From assembly GCF_036711975.1 (NCBI RefSeq), contig NW_027248940.1, forward strand, positions 3,782,001 through 3,846,000: a stretch of 64,000 nt of DNA, in the 5' to 3' direction. The notes under the pieces are model-generated. The model saw nothing but the letters and a program-made list of their open reading frames with translations. It did no database searches and was not told the DNA's origin. Position numbers and translations under genes: made by a program. This DNA comes from Onthophagus taurus. Lineage: Eukaryota > Arthropoda > Insecta > Coleoptera > Scarabaeidae. The first letter of the stretch is position 1. The number at the start of each line of letters is the position of its first letter. Positions 1 to 11,961 of the stretch are shown in pieces.

Positions 1-1695
1 AACGAGTTCAGTAATATAGAAACGCTAAAAGGGGCTGAAAATTACGATTTATGGAGCTTCCAAGTGCACATCTTTTTTAAAGCTAAAGGTTTATTCGACA
101 TTGTAAATGGAAAAACAAAACGTCCCGATGAAGAAAAGGCAGAAGTCGAATGGGAACAAAAAGATGCACTGGCCCAAAAAATAATAATCACAACGATTGA
201 AAAGCAACCGGTGATATACCTATTAAATTGCAAAACATCACACGAAATGGTAGAAAGATTATCCGCGACATACCAACGAAATACACAAGACCTCAAATAC
301 AGGTTGTTGCAAGAATTCTATCAATTTCAATTCAAAAAAGAGCTAGACATGGGATCGAACATAGCTCAAATAGAAAACATAGTTCACAAACTGAGAAGTT
401 TAAAACAAGAAGTAACCGATGAGATGAAAATGACAAAATTGTTATCAGTTCTACCTGACGAGTACAAATATTTTCGAAGCGCATGGGAATCGACTACGGA
501 AAATGAAAAAACAGTTGAAAAGCTAACCGGAAGACTCTTAACCGAGGAAATGAGAATGAAAAAAGAAAACACGACTGAACATGTAGCGTTTAAAGGCGAA
601 CAAAAAAGTAAAGACTATCGAAATCAACAAAAGTAATCAAACGAGAATCCAACCGGAGACAAAACGTGTTTCAAATGTGGTAAAATAGGCCACTTCGCAA
701 GAAACTGCAAAGAAAAAACAGGATGTAACATTTGCAAGAAGGAAAATCACACTGAAAAGCAATCTTTCTTCAGGAACAAAAAACAAACAGAAGGTAAAGT
801 AAGTTTCCTAGCTACCGGAAATAAAAAAGACAATGCACATGAATGGGTTCTGGATTCTGGCGCCTCGGCACATATGACTAACAATAAAGAAATACTCATA
901 AAAACAGAGAAAGTAGATGAGAATATAGGAATAGCGAAAAGGAACCAAACAATTAAAGCAGAAGCCGTAGGAGAGGTTGATACAAAGAATTGTCACTGAA
1001 AGGATGTTGTATACATACCCGAACTGGAAAAAAACTTGTTATCAGTAGCGAAAATAACAAAAAATGGAGGTGAAGTAGTATTTAAAAACGAAGACGTGGA
1101 AATCCATAAAAACGGGAAAAGGATACTGACAGGTAATAAAAATCAAAACGGACTCTACGTAGTAACTCTGGGAGAAAATAAAAACACAAAACACGCAATG
1201 ATAACAGAACAGGAAGAAACCATGAATCTACATAGAAAACTGGGGCATCCAAGCTACGAGGTAATGAAGAAAATACCACATACTACGGAAGGATGCAAAA
1301 TAAACAATAAAGCACTACTTGAAATGAAAAACGTAATCTGCGAAATATGTGCAAAATCAAAGTTATGCAGAAGATCATTCGGAGAAGAAAGAACAAGAGC
1401 AACAAAACCACTAGAAATCATACATACAGACGTTTGCGGACCATTAGAACCAGCAAGCTGGGACGAGATGAAATATTTTGTTACTTTCTTAGACGACTAC
1501 ACACACTATGCTGAGGTACATCCGATTAAAACAAAAGATGAAGTTACGGAAATCTTAAAAGAATTCGTAAAAAGGAGTGAAACGAAGTTCGAGAGAAAAG
1601 TGAAAACAATAAGATGCGATAACGGCAAAGAGTACGCAAATAATAACATTCATATGGTGCAAAAAGAGAGGCACAACGATCGACTTTACGATACC
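1..1695 (+). pseudogene. copia gag, protease and first half of integrase (broken)
   Basis: The frame is already open at base 1. Up to about 633 it is a copia-type Gag, ending in a TAA at 634-636. The same frame continues with a CCHC knuckle (CFKCGKIGHFARNC, 668-709), then a second Cys-rich stretch, the protease motif DSGAS at 853-867, and a TGA at 997-999. From 1036 come the integrase zinc-binding part (HRKLGHPSYE, then CEICAKSK) and two core aspartates (HTDVCGP and RCDNGKEY). The frame is lost around 1650-1690, just before the DNA transposon at 1696. The coding continues at 4751. Two in-frame stops and one frameshift make it non-functional. Confidence 0.88.
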
Positions 1696-4600
1696 ATATC
1701 GTCTGTGAAATTCTAATGACTTGTAACCCACAAAAAATCCAAAATTGTGTTATTATATTTTTATGAAATCTACAGAATTATACATAGTACTAGTAACACC
1801 TAGTAATCCACAAATACACATTTACTTAGATAAAAGGGATTTCTTTCATCACGTATCCCAAATGCACCTCAACAAGAAAACAATAATACCTCGTACACCA
1901 CAATGAAAATTTGAATACCTCTTAAGCAACATTTGGTATAAGTCAAACTGTGGTATACAAGGTATTTATTTAAAAATACATTGTTTTTTATTTTTTTTTT
2001 TAATTGAATCAATAAAAAATGAATAAATATTGTTTACAGAAACAATTTTGGTAATTTGATTTAAAAATAATTAAAAAGTAGGCATTGTTAAAATAAAGTA
2101 ATGTTGTAGTAGGCTGTGTCCGCTATAACTAATGTTATTGTTTTATTAAAATAATTGATATTGGTGTGGATTTCTGTGTCAAAAGTGTGTTTAAACTAGT
2201 ACTTGATATCTATAAATTTACTGAGTGATGGAAATAGTTACGGTAAGTATATTAAATTATTATGTATAATAACGAAGTCTATTATATTTAACAAAAAATA
2301 TTTGCACTTATTTATTTTGCATTACTACTATTTGCTAACATTGTTTGCGTTTTAATTAATTTGAATGTAATTACGAATTTGAAGCTAGAGGAGCTGAAGG
2401 ATATAAGCCATCTGCAACCTGTTGAAAATATTATAATTGAGGATTTAAGAGATGTTCAAATGTTGGAGCTAGATGCACGAAAAGACGAAGAATGTGTTAA
2501 CAATGATTTTAATGACGATGACTACGAACCTAAAAAGGAAAATGGTACATCAGATATCGACGAAGAGCAAGGAAATAATGTCGAAAAAGATGAAAAAACA
2601 AAACAGGATGAGACATTAACAGAAAATGATATCAATCATGGCAATATAACGGAAGGAAGGAAAAGAAGTATTACTGCTCAACCTGATAAATGGGACCAAC
2701 CTGAATGGAAGGAAAAGCGTACATGGGGTACAGCAGAACTAAAGAAGGTAAAGTAAAACAGAATGTCCCAAAAGAAGCAAGAAAAATGGGTTCTTCTTGC
2801 AAATCAAAACAGTGCCTTAGAGTAAAATCTAGGAATTGTTCAGAAATTAATGACGTTCAGCGCAATGCCATATTTACTAAATTCTGGAGTGAAATGAATT
2901 GGGATCAACGAAAAGTGTTTGTAATCAATCACATAGAAAAAACTGTCACAAAAAGAACGTATACTAAAAGCTTTGAGAGTAGGCGAAAATATTCCTTAAA
3001 ATATTTTCTCACAATAAATATGAACAAAGTGCAAGTTTGTAAACAAATGTTTCTTCAAACACTTGCTATAGGTGAATATTCCGTTCATGATTGGGTCCAA
3101 AAGGGATGTTACGGTATGACTTCTAGCTTCGATTTGACCTACAAATCAAACAAACGAACCACTCGACAGGACAAGGTGGAAGATAAGAGGTTACTAAAAG
3201 AATTTTTTGATTGTTTACCAAAGTTGCCTTCACATTATGGACGTTCAAATTCAAGTAAATTGTATTTAGAAACGGTAATCCGGAGCCTAAATCAATTATT
3301 TAAGTTATACGAAATTAAGTGCAAAGAAGAAAACAAAGTAACCCTGTCGAGAACAATTTTTAGCAAAATGTTTTATTCTATGAACTTGTCAATTCACCCC
3401 ATTAAAAAGGATAAATGTGATTTGTGCACAAAACATGATGTTGGTCAATTATCAGACAAAGAATGGAGTACACACAGACGGAAAAAAGAAAGGGCTCGTG
3501 AAGAAAAAAAGAGAGATAAGGAAGATGCAAAAATGAACAAAAAAGGTCGGGTTTTAACAATGGATTTACAAGCTGTAAAAGTGTGTCCGTATGTCCAAGC
3601 CAGCACAATATTTTTTAAGTTAAAACTGTGTTGCCACAATTTTACAGTTTATAATGTAGTAACGCATGAGGCAAAGTGTTTTTGGTTTAGTGAAACTGAA
3701 GCAGATATAACTGCATCGACTTTTGCTTCTTGCATTATGGAATACCTAACAACAGACTGTCAGAATGAATCTGGACCAATTATAATTTACAGTGATGGAT
3801 GTACTTACCAAAATAGAAATAATATTATAGCAAATGCATTATTAAACTATTCTGTAAATAATAACATAGAAATTATTCAAAAATTTCTCGAAGTTGGACA
3901 CACACAAATGGAATACGACTCAGTTCACAGCTGCATCGAAAGGAAATTAAAAGGACGAGACATTCATTTACCTAGTGATTATCTACGAATAACAAAGGAA
4001 GCAAGAATGAAGCCCTTTCCATATGAAGTGCAATATTTTAATTTTAAAGATTACTCAATCAAGAAATATCAAAGATATGCATCTATTAGACCTGGAAAGG
4101 TAAAAATTAGTAATACTATGAAACATTCTTTATAACTGCCTATCATTTTCTCTTTAAGGTCACAAATGATCCTGTGGTCACCGATATTAGAGCTCTTCAA
4201 TATTTGCCGAATGGAAACATTTATTACAAATTGGATTTTGATGATGAATGGCGAGAACTTCCACAACGACAAAAACCTGTTTCTCAAATGGTAGAATGGC
4301 CACAAATGTATAAAGAGAAACGAAAAATAAAATTTCAAAAATGGCAACATTTGCAGCTGTTAAAGTCAGTAATACCTACTGACTGTCATAGTTTTTATGA
4401 CAGCTTAAAACATGATTCAGAGTACAATTTTTTAGAGAATTTATTGATTCGTAATAAAAGTAGTTTTTCCTAAATAGTGTTTTATTTCTGTAAAAATAAT
4501 ATAATATATCCTAACCCACAAATTTGACAAAAATCTAAAGCTAATCACTCGTAAGCCACTGCAAATTTTAATATACAATATTTACTAAAAAATTAAAAAT

Positions 4601-4745
4601 CATATGTTTGTATCTAAGCCCTTGTGTAACTGACAGTTTCAAAACAAACAAACAAATACTTTCCCAGTTTAATATAAAACGTCTTTTATGTCTACTGAAA
4701 AAAAATGCTTTTAGGGTTACAAGGTATTAGAACTTCACAGACGAT
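1696..4745 (+). mobile_element. TIR DNA transposon (about 3.05 kb) inserted in copia integrase
   Basis: The ends are inverted repeats of about 33 bp with four mismatches: ATCGTCTGTGAA plus about 20 more bases ending CTTGTAACCC, mirrored at 4712-4745. The copia sequence on both sides carries ATACC (1691-1695 and 4746-4750). Removing the insert and one copy restores the integrase reading frame across the joint. The duplication could be 3-5 bp because flank and terminus share bases. It carries one transposase-like gene. About 600 bp at the 5' side and 240 bp at the 3' side are AT-rich and noncoding. Confidence 0.85.
2361..4473 (+). pseudogene. transposase-like protein of a widespread arthropod repeat family
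   Basis: The first part (2361 to about 2715) is acidic and low in complexity. A one-base frame change near 2705-2720 leads into a long frame to 4099 that holds a Cys motif (CDLCTKHD), a basic coiled stretch, and the acidic motifs MDLQAV, IIIYSDGCTYQNRN and GHTQMEYDSVHS. These are spaced like an RNase H-fold DDE core. A 59-bp intron is clear: AAG|GTAAAA at 4099/4100 and TTTAAG| at 4158, after which the frame continues to the stop at 4471-4473. I recognise this as a repetitive protein family of arthropods, but I cannot name the transposon superfamily. The single frameshift, if not a sequencing error, makes this copy inactive. Confidence 0.65.
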
Positions 4746-4750
4746 ATACC

Positions 4751-6785
4751 TCCACAATTAAATGGGAAGGCCGAACGACTAAACAGAACTATTATGGAGA
4801 AGGCTAGAGCATTAATTTACGACTCAAAACTAGAAAAGAATTTTTGGGGCGAAGCCGTTCGAGTTAGCGCATACCTACTGAATAGAACACTTACAACAAC
4901 GACAGGAAAAACGCCATTTGAGTTATGGAACGGGTTAAAACCCAACATAAAACATTTACAAATCTTTGGAACACACGCACACGTAAAAACACTAGGACAC
5001 CTAAAGAAACTGGACGAGAGAAGCCAGAGAATGGTATTCGTGGGATACTCAAATAACGGACTCAGATTCTTTGACGAAGGAAAACGAAAGATAATAATAT
5101 CGAGAGACGCAATCTTCGAGAATAAAAAAGTAAAAATCCTAATAGAGGACACATCAGATGAAGAGAAGGATGAAGACAAAATTAACACAAAGGAGGAAGA
5201 AAAGATCAGAGAAGAGGAAGAAAATAATAACGAAAACGTTGAAACCACTGAAACGGAGGCAGAGGAGCCCAAGGAAGAAGAAGAGAAAACAAACGGAAGA
5301 CCACAAAGATCAAGACGCCCACCAACAAAACTAAGAGATTACGCGTATCTAAATTACGAAGAAGGAAATAACGAATAATAAATATAAGAAGGAACTAGTA
5401 GACGAAAAGGAAATAAAAGACGATCAAAAAATACTAACAAACAGATGGACGTTTAAAATAAAAGAGGACGGAACATACAAGGCTAGATTGGTAGTGAGAG
5501 GTTTCGAACAAGAGCTAAACGACCTAATAGACGAAGTATTTAGCCCTGTAATAAGCTCAAGTGCCACTAGAACATTACTAGCACTAGCAGCAGCTCAATC
5601 AAGCCACATAACGAAATTCGACATAAAGACAGCTTTTCTTTATGGAACATTGGATGAAGAAATCTACATGAGAATACCACAAGGCTACGAAGAAAGTGAA
5701 GGGAAAGTATGTAAACTTAAAAAAGCTCTGTACGGGCTCAGACAGGCACCAATGAAATGGAACGCAACATTCACGAAAACACTGAATAAGATGGGACTAG
5801 AACAATTGAAATCAGAACAATGCATATTCAAGAACGCGGACGGAAAAAATAAAAAACAAATAAAAAACCTCATAAAAAAATTAAACGAAAACTTCATAAC
5901 AAAATCATGGGAAAATCCCAACAGTTTTCTCGGTGTAAATTTAAAAGTGGTGAACGATGAAATAAATCTACATCAAACTGGACTAATAGAAAAAATATTA
6001 AATAAATTTAAAATGAGTGAATCAAAACAGACATATATACCGCTAAACCAAAGTGATTTCAAAAGAAGTGATAAAACTAAAGTCAAAAGCTATCCTTATC
6101 AAGAAGCTATCGGCAGCTTACTCTATCTAGCGAATAAGACGCGATCAGACGCATCAGTTTCGCGGTAAATTTCGTAAGCAGATACGTAAGTGACGTAACA
6201 AACAGCGACGTAAATAACGTAAAGAGAATTTTTAAATATCTAAACACTAACAAAACCGACGGAATTAAATATAAAATAAACACGGACTTAAAAAACCTAA
6301 AACTGAGTGCATACAGTGATGCGGACTACGCAAACTGTTCAGAAACACGTAAAAGCACTTCTGGCTACATTATAATGCTCAATGGAGGACCTATCAGCTG
6401 GAGCGCAAGAAAACAGCCAATAGTTGTACTGTCCACAACAGAGGCGGAGTACATAGCGGCAGCCGAATGCTGCAAGGAAACAATGTACCTAAAAGGGTTG
6501 TTGGAAGAGATAACGGGAACAGAATTGGAGACAACACTACACATGGACAACAGAAGCGCAATAAGTTTAGCAAAAAGCGGCGTAATAAGCAAGCGAAGCA
6601 AACATATAGATGTTAGATTTCATTATGTAAAAGACATTGTAAACGAAAAGAACATCACTCTGAAATTCTGTAATACCGAAAATAACATAAGTGACATATT
6701 CACCAAACCGCTCGAAAGAGTCAAATTCGAATATTTTAAAGAACAATTCATGAAATCTGTTTCATATAAAAACAATCAATGTTAA
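4751..6785 (+). pseudogene. copia integrase C-half, reverse transcriptase (YVDD lost) and RNase H
   Basis: This continues the copia Pol after the transposon. Integrase resumes at PPQLNGKAERLNRT and runs into an acidic linker, with a stop at 5376-5378. RT resumes near 5430 (TNRWTFKIKEDG, DIKTAFLYG, LYGLRQAPMKWN). The catalytic YVDD block is absent: the sequence jumps from CIFKNADGKNK to KKQIKNLIKKLNENF near 5840. After a stop and frameshift near 6168, RNase H follows (SAYSDADYA, LSTTEAEYIA, HMDNRSAI, KHIDVRFHYV) to the stop at 6783-6785. The missing active site means the copy cannot reverse transcribe. Confidence 0.88.
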
Positions 6786-6831
6786 TTCTTTTTTTCTCTC
6801 CTTCAATTATTGTATTTCTATTTACGGGCGG

Positions 6832-7186
6832 ATGTTGTAAATAAATTAAATAAAAATACACGTTAGGCAACCAAGGTTGCACGAACGCAAAAAACAGTTG
6901 GCAACATCGATTTTAGTTAAGTTTAAGATATACATAGTCATGCTTATTCTCCTTGTAAGAACTAGATGCTAGTTGCAATAGTAAAACCGCTATCAAGTAC
7001 AAACGGTCAAAGTGTGTGATATGAAACCTGAAAACCTTCCTGTCCCACTGCGAACAACAACGTAAAATTACGTGATCGATCGCGAAAGTGTTAACTTCGC
7101 CTTTGCCAACCAGTTACATTTATATTGTTATTTTGTGAAATGCCATTCTAATAAAGTCTATAATTATTATTAATTATTATTATTAA
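6832..7186 (+). repeat. probable 3' LTR of the copia element
   Basis: A short purine-rich tract (ACGGGCGGA) precedes TGTTGTAAATAA at 6832, a normal LTR start. An AATAAA box lies near 7151, with an ATT-rich end near 7186. The partner 5' LTR is outside the window, so the right edge is an estimate. Confidence 0.5.
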
Positions 7187-7722
7187 ATGCGACCTCGACG
7201 ATTTTTCAAAAATTATTCTCTTTAAAGATTCAATTTCAAAAACGCAACTTTAATTTCATTTCCTTTCACAAAATCTCTTTGGTACCAAAACAATAACTTT
7301 TATATTTCCTAAAAGGACAAGACTTGGGCTTCAATTTGGCGCAAGAATTATTTCTTAATATTAATAAATACGTCTAGGGTGATTTTTTGAATATTTACTT
7401 TGACAGTTGTCTATGTTTAACACAAATTTGTAGGGTTGCGTTTAAATTTATTTGTGTGCAATTAATCGCTAATTAAAGCAACGAGCTAAATGCTATCTTA
7501 AAGAAGAAGAATTCAGCATTAATTTGGTATAAGAATTGTATCATTATTCCCACAAACAAGTCCTTGGCGATTTTTTTGAATATCATTGCATCTTTTCCAC
7601 AACGTTTTGTTTGTGTGCCATTTGCTGAAACTTTATACTTCACGCCCGACGCCCATATTTCCAAAAATTGTAAGCGATCCTTGCAAAAATTTTAGTCGTG
7701 ATTATGACTATCAAGAGCTAAC
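7187..7722 (+). promoter_or_regulatory. cubilin 5' flank and probable 5' UTR
   Basis: These are 536 bases between the copia LTR and the cubilin start codon. They are AT-rich with no credible coding frame and no clear TATA box. The gene's promoter and 5' UTR should lie here, or partly in the LTR. No precise transcription start can be read from sequence. Confidence 0.4.
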
Positions 7723-7802
7723 ATGAATTTGAATTCATTTCATTTTATTTTGGCACTATCCACATTGTTATCGCTTTTATCGTTAAGCGCTGCAATCGAT
7801 TG
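7723..7802 (+). CDS. Cubn: cubilin exon 1 (signal peptide)
   Basis: The ATG at 7723 begins a hydrophobic leader (MNLNSFHFILALSTLLSLL, then SLSAA) typical of a cleaved signal peptide, so the protein is secreted or luminal. The exon ends in phase 2 at GATTG|GTAATG. The split TG|G codon is completed exactly by exon 2, giving IDWPRIRV. Insect cubilin is a large peripheral endocytic receptor that works with a membrane partner (amnionless). Its short leader exon followed by the N-terminal trimerisation segment fits what is seen here. No in-frame ATG upstream competes. Confidence 0.8.
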
Positions 7803-7853
7803 GTAATGTTTAAATTTCCTACTTAATTAAAATTTATAATTATTCGTTTATAG

Positions 7854-8124
7854 GCCAAGAATTCGGGTAAAGGATGGCCACTTACTCTTCACAGTTGAAA
7901 AAGACAAAAACATTTCTTTAATAACTTCCGGAACCGGCGGAATTCACGTCAACGGGCAAGATTTGGCCCACGTTGCAAAATTAGCATCAAATTTAACGTC
8001 GTTTATCCAAAATAAGGGTGAAATTTACATCCCCGATTCTCCAGAAGGTGTTAAATCAAACATATACGATCAAGTAACATTCTTAGAGAGCGGTTTGCAA
8101 AATCTAACTTTAGTTGCAGTCAAG
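7854..8124 (+). CDS. Cubn: cubilin exon 2 (N-terminal segment)
   Basis: The acceptor TTTATAG| precedes 7854 and the donor AAG|GTAAGC follows 8124. The 270 bases after the split codon encode PRIRVKDGHLLFTVEKDKN, then a Gly-rich stretch (SGTGGIHVNGQDL) and a leucine-rich region ending LTLVAVK. This layout precedes the EGF modules in cubilins and is thought to drive trimer formation. The exon ends in phase 0. The intron upstream is 51 bp and the one downstream 52 bp, both small as in insects. Confidence 0.8.
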
Positions 8125-8176
8125 GTAAGCAATTTAAGAATGATTGTTTATTTAATCATACAGTTTGTACTGTTAG

Positions 8177-8451
8177 AAACCTGCAATTCAAAGAGTGAAC
8201 AGGCGGTTGAATGCTTTAAGAAGACGAATTCGCAAACTAAATATTCTTTTAATCGCAAATGAATGCAATAGTAATCCATGTCAAAATGGGGGAACTTGCC
8301 AGGATTTATTTGACAACTTTATGTGCGTTTGTCCACCGGAATGGGAGGGTACAAGTTGCCAAACTGACGTAAACGAATGCACAAACTTTGCAGGGACGGA
8401 TTTGGGATGTCAAAATGGTGCGACTTGTATTAATAAGCCTGGGAGTTATGC
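8177..8451 (+). CDS. Cubn: cubilin exon 3 (helical linker and first EGF modules)
   Basis: The acceptor at CTGTTAG|AAACCTGC is chosen because it alone keeps phase 0 into an open frame; the nearer CAG at 8161-8163 leads to a stop. The exon encodes a basic helical stretch ([19 protein letters not shown]). An EGF module follows ([14 protein letters not shown] ... [12 protein letters not shown]), then the start of a calcium-binding-type EGF (DVNECTNF ... CINKPGSYA). It ends in phase 2 (TATGC|GTGAGT). The following intron is about 39 kb and full of nested elements, yet the next exon's phase fits exactly. Confidence 0.85.
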
Positions 8452-8633
8452 GTGAGTATTAATTGATTTGAGGAGGTGTTATAAAAAAATTGATTTCTCC
8501 AAAACGGTTAGGATTTAAGAAATGATAATTTTTGGGGTTATAAAGTAACATGTAAAGGGGGTTTCATCCATATTGGTGTTTTATGTTTGAAAAATAAAAC
8601 TGTATTTAATACTCCAATATATTATTTATTGTT

Positions 8634-8671
8634 GACTCTACCGGTTTCGGCTTAAGCCATCATCAGGAGTC
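8634..8671 (-). ncRNA. hammerhead-type self-cleaving ribozyme motif, PLE1 left arm
   Basis: Read on the minus strand: stem I strand GACTC, core CTGATGA, one unpaired T, stem II GGC-TTAA-GCC, core GAA, palindromic stem III ACCGGT, then A and the complementary stem I strand GAGTC. Stem I pairs perfectly over five bases. The core fits CUGANGA...GAA. The short palindromic stem III cannot fold alone and would suit a two-copy (dimeric) hammerhead. Hammerheads are known in Penelope-like elements; cleavage here is inferred. Confidence 0.72.
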
Positions 8672-9125
8672 TATAAGGATTATAAAAAATCATAAAATAC
8701 AAACAAATACAATCAAAATTAAAAGCTATTTTACCTTGTCAAATATAGGTTAGGAATTTCATTCGGTATTAAATTTGACGATTCACTGAGGGAAATATAT
8801 TTTTGAACGAAGATTATTACTCTTGGCACAAGCTTATCATTTTCTTGTATATCCACAAGAAGATCATTTTGTTAAGTGAAGAAAAACCACATATTCTCAA
8901 AGCAAGTGGACAAATATCCTTGATTCTCAAGAAAACGAATTTTTAGTGAAAGTAAATCAATCATCTTGAAAAAGAGTATCTTACTGTTTCGTCAACAATC
9001 CCATTTTCTTATCGAGAATAAATTTCTTATGTCAAGAATAACGATAAGGAAATAGACCGAATGTAATTTTTTTTTGTTTCATCTAACTTATAAACACTTT
9101 TCTTTTAGGCCAATACAAATTAATC

Positions 9126-11878
9126 ATGTCACCTATTACCGTGTACTACCAGAACACCCGCGATTTAAGAACCAAGCTTGTTGCTCTGTACAACAGTGTG
9201 CTCAATGCGGAATTTGATGTTATTTGTTTAACAGAAACCTGGCTCCACCCAGGTATCTACTCCTCGGAGGTTTTGCCGCATTCGTACCAAGTTTTTAGAT
9301 GCGATAGGCCAAACGTGGGTGGTGGCAGGTTGACGGGACGTGGTGTTCTGATCGGTGTTTCTGATGCGTTGGCTGCTGTGCGGCAGCCTGACTGGTTTGT
9401 GTTACGCTGCGCGACGGTGACTCCAGCTTGCACGTTTGTTGCATATATATTCCACCCCATGATAATGTAGCTCTTGCCTCTTTCATTGAGCAACTTGTCT
9501 CAATTATTGAGCAGCGTCCTGACGATAAATTTTTGATTTGCGGTGATTTCAATCTACCAGAAATTACCTGGTCGCTTGATGCCACTTATCGTTCGTGCGT
9601 GGCTTCTCGTATCGGTACCGGCAGTGCTCGATCGTCCGATTTCCTGGACGCTCTTTCCCTGTATGGCCTTAATCAATACAATCATTATTGCAACGCGTTC
9701 GATAACACGCTTGATTTAATTTTAACAAATATTCCCCTGATCTCAAACATATCTTTGAGTGATAACCCATTGGTTCATGAGGACATAGCGCACACAACCC
9801 TCGAATTTTCATGCACAGCAATTAATCAACCTAATTTAAATAATAAATCAAATGTTACATATAACTATCGTAGGGCAAACTTTGATGAACTTAACCAATA
9901 TTTGACATCAATAAATTGGAACTCTGAACTGCGGCATGGCAGCATTGAACGTCTCTTGAATGTTTTTTATTTTCATTTGAGGTACGCAATTGAAAAACAT
10001 GTACCTAAATTCAAAGAACGACCCGGGGGATACCCAGTGTGGTTTACACCTAGCACTATAAGGGTTCTCAGTGAGAAGAAAAAGGCCCACAGGAGGTGGA
10101 AGCGGTATGGGAACCGGATCGATTATTTGTCTTTCTCATTGTTGAGGGGTCGCGCTAAACATCTTATTAATACCGATTATAATAACTACATTCAACGTAC
10201 AGAATCAAATATTACAAGTAATCCTAAGCACTTCTAGTCTTTCCTTAGGCGTAGGAGGGGTGCAAGTGGTGTTCCAGCGGTGATGACACTGGGTGACTCT
10301 GTTGCTACGGTCGGTGAAGACATTTGCTCTTTATTTTCAGATTACTTCGGCTCAGTTTTCACTGCTTCGGCGGGTGCTGGACCGGCTCGTTGTGATATTG
10401 CTGTGGGTTGTTCTGGAGTCTTATGTTTTGATCGCGCGGAGGTGGAGGTGGCACTGAGGGAGATTGACGGGATCGGATGGTATTCCTGGTTTCTTGATAA
10501 AAAATTGTTACAAGTCACTTTCATTTCCCCTTACTATTTTGTACAACGTCTCCGTCTCGAAGCAAGCTCACGTTATACAAATATTCAAGTCTGGTAACCG
10601 TAATGATGCGTCCAATTACAGACCAATATCTCTTTTGCCACAGTTCAGTAAGGTTTTCGAGAGGCTTGTATATAAACGTTTATTTTTTGCTGTTAAGAGT
10701 ATGATTGACCCCAGACAACACGGGTTTCACGCTGGTCGCTCGGTCGTGAGCAATTATATTCTTAACTCACTTGAACAACTATACCAAGTTGATGCTATTT
10801 ATACTGATTTCAGCAAGGCTTTCGATCGAGTGAATCATGAACTTCTGCTGAACAAGCTGGCAAAATTTGAAATTAATGGCAATTTACTTTGTTGGATTGC
10901 ATCTTATATCCGGGACAGAACTCAGATTGTATCAGTGAATGGTTATCTATCCGACCCTATTCAGGTTCCATCTGGGGTCCCGCAGAGCAGTCACCTTGCT
11001 CCGCTACTTTTTACTATTTATATTAACGATATCTTCTCTGTTATTAAACATGCTCAATGTTTAATGTATGCTGACGACCTTAAACTTTTTCTGCGTATCA
11101 CGTCTCCGCGCGACTGCTAACGACAGCAACGGTATTGCGAAGCTAATTTCATGACGCTTAACCGATCAAAATGCAATGTTATTACTTTTAGTAGAAGATC
11201 AAATGTCATTCATTTCGATTACAACTTTGATCGGGATGGTATACAACGAGTATCCTGTATTAGGGACCTGGGAGTCATGTTTGATGAGAAATTGTTGTTC
11301 AGAGAGCACGTTAATGGAGTAGTTAATAAAGCTTGGCGCATCTTGGGGTTTGTTATTAGGTCTACTGAGCATTTTTCTAACATAAATGCAATTAAAACAC
11401 TTATTTTGCTTATGTTTACAGTATTCTAAACTACTGTAGCGTTGTGTGGAATCCTCATTACCACATACATATCGATAGATTGGAGCGGGTTCAGAGAAAA
11501 TTTTTGAAGTACTTGTGTTATAAATCTCATCTAGTGTATGATGACTACGACTCTACTTGTGCTTCTTTACGGTTTCTGTCCCTCCATCAGCGTCGCACCT
11601 GCAATGATTTGCTATTTTTTTTCAAAATTCTCAACAATGAGTGTCATTGCGCCGGGCTCGTTAGCTTGATTAATATTCACGTTGCACCGAGAAATTTGCG
11701 ATATAATTTTTTGTTCTTCACTCCGGCTGCGCGTACGAATGCGTTCCTTTACTCCCCAATGATGAGAATGGCAAGAGCGGCTGATCGTTTCCCAATTGAC
11801 ATTTTTCGGTACACCTATCCGGTATTTAGACGTATGGTGACGACTGCTGCACTGGCCTCGCCGACCGGACTGGTCTGA
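9126..11878 (+). pseudogene. LINE endonuclease-reverse transcriptase (frameshifted)
   Basis: An APE-type endonuclease starts at 9126 (ITVYYQNTRDLRTKL, CLTETWLHPG, FRCDRPNVGGG), shifts frame near 9430-9470, and continues with FLICGDFNLPEITW and a linker to about 10237. After stops around 10237-10460, RT resumes (NYRPISLLPQFSKVFERL, TDFSKAFDRVNHELL, VPSGVPQSSHLAPLLFTIYI, MYADDLKLF). The RT core shifts frame near 11115. The C-terminal region (LERVQRKFLKYLCYKSH) runs to the stop at 11876-11878. The catalytic YADD is intact, but at least three frame breaks make the copy inactive. Confidence 0.85.
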
Positions 11879-11961
11879 TTATAGTTTGTCTAATTTTACA
11901 TTAAATTTAATCGGAATTTAATCGAATTTCACTCGTCAATTGTTACTTATATACATATATA

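Larger units (their letters stand above)
1..7186 (+). mobile_element. Ty1/copia-type LTR retrotransposon, 5' end outside the window
   Basis: Gag, CCHC knuckle, protease, integrase, reverse transcriptase and RNase H are read in this order on the plus strand. Integrase before RT is the copia order. The 5' LTR lies before base 1. A purine tract and probable 3' LTR follow from about 6822. The copy is dead: it has in-frame stops, frameshifts, an RT deletion and a 3.05 kb DNA transposon inside the integrase. It lies directly upstream of cubilin in the same orientation. Confidence 0.9.

Noticed and set aside
4817-5272. A 151-codon minus-strand Ser-rich frame
   Set aside because: It is the antisense of the acidic lysine/glutamate-rich copia linker, where antisense frames open by composition alone.
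8164-8262. Use of the acceptor at 8161-8163 for cubilin exon 3
   Set aside because: It leads to a TGA within 33 codons and misses the EGF frame; the acceptor at 8174-8176 gives a continuous protein.
8177-8451. Assignment of the EGF exons to Notch, fibrillin or another EGF protein
   Set aside because: The order signal peptide, short N-terminal segment with a basic helix, EGF cluster, then directly CUB domains is specific to cubilin.
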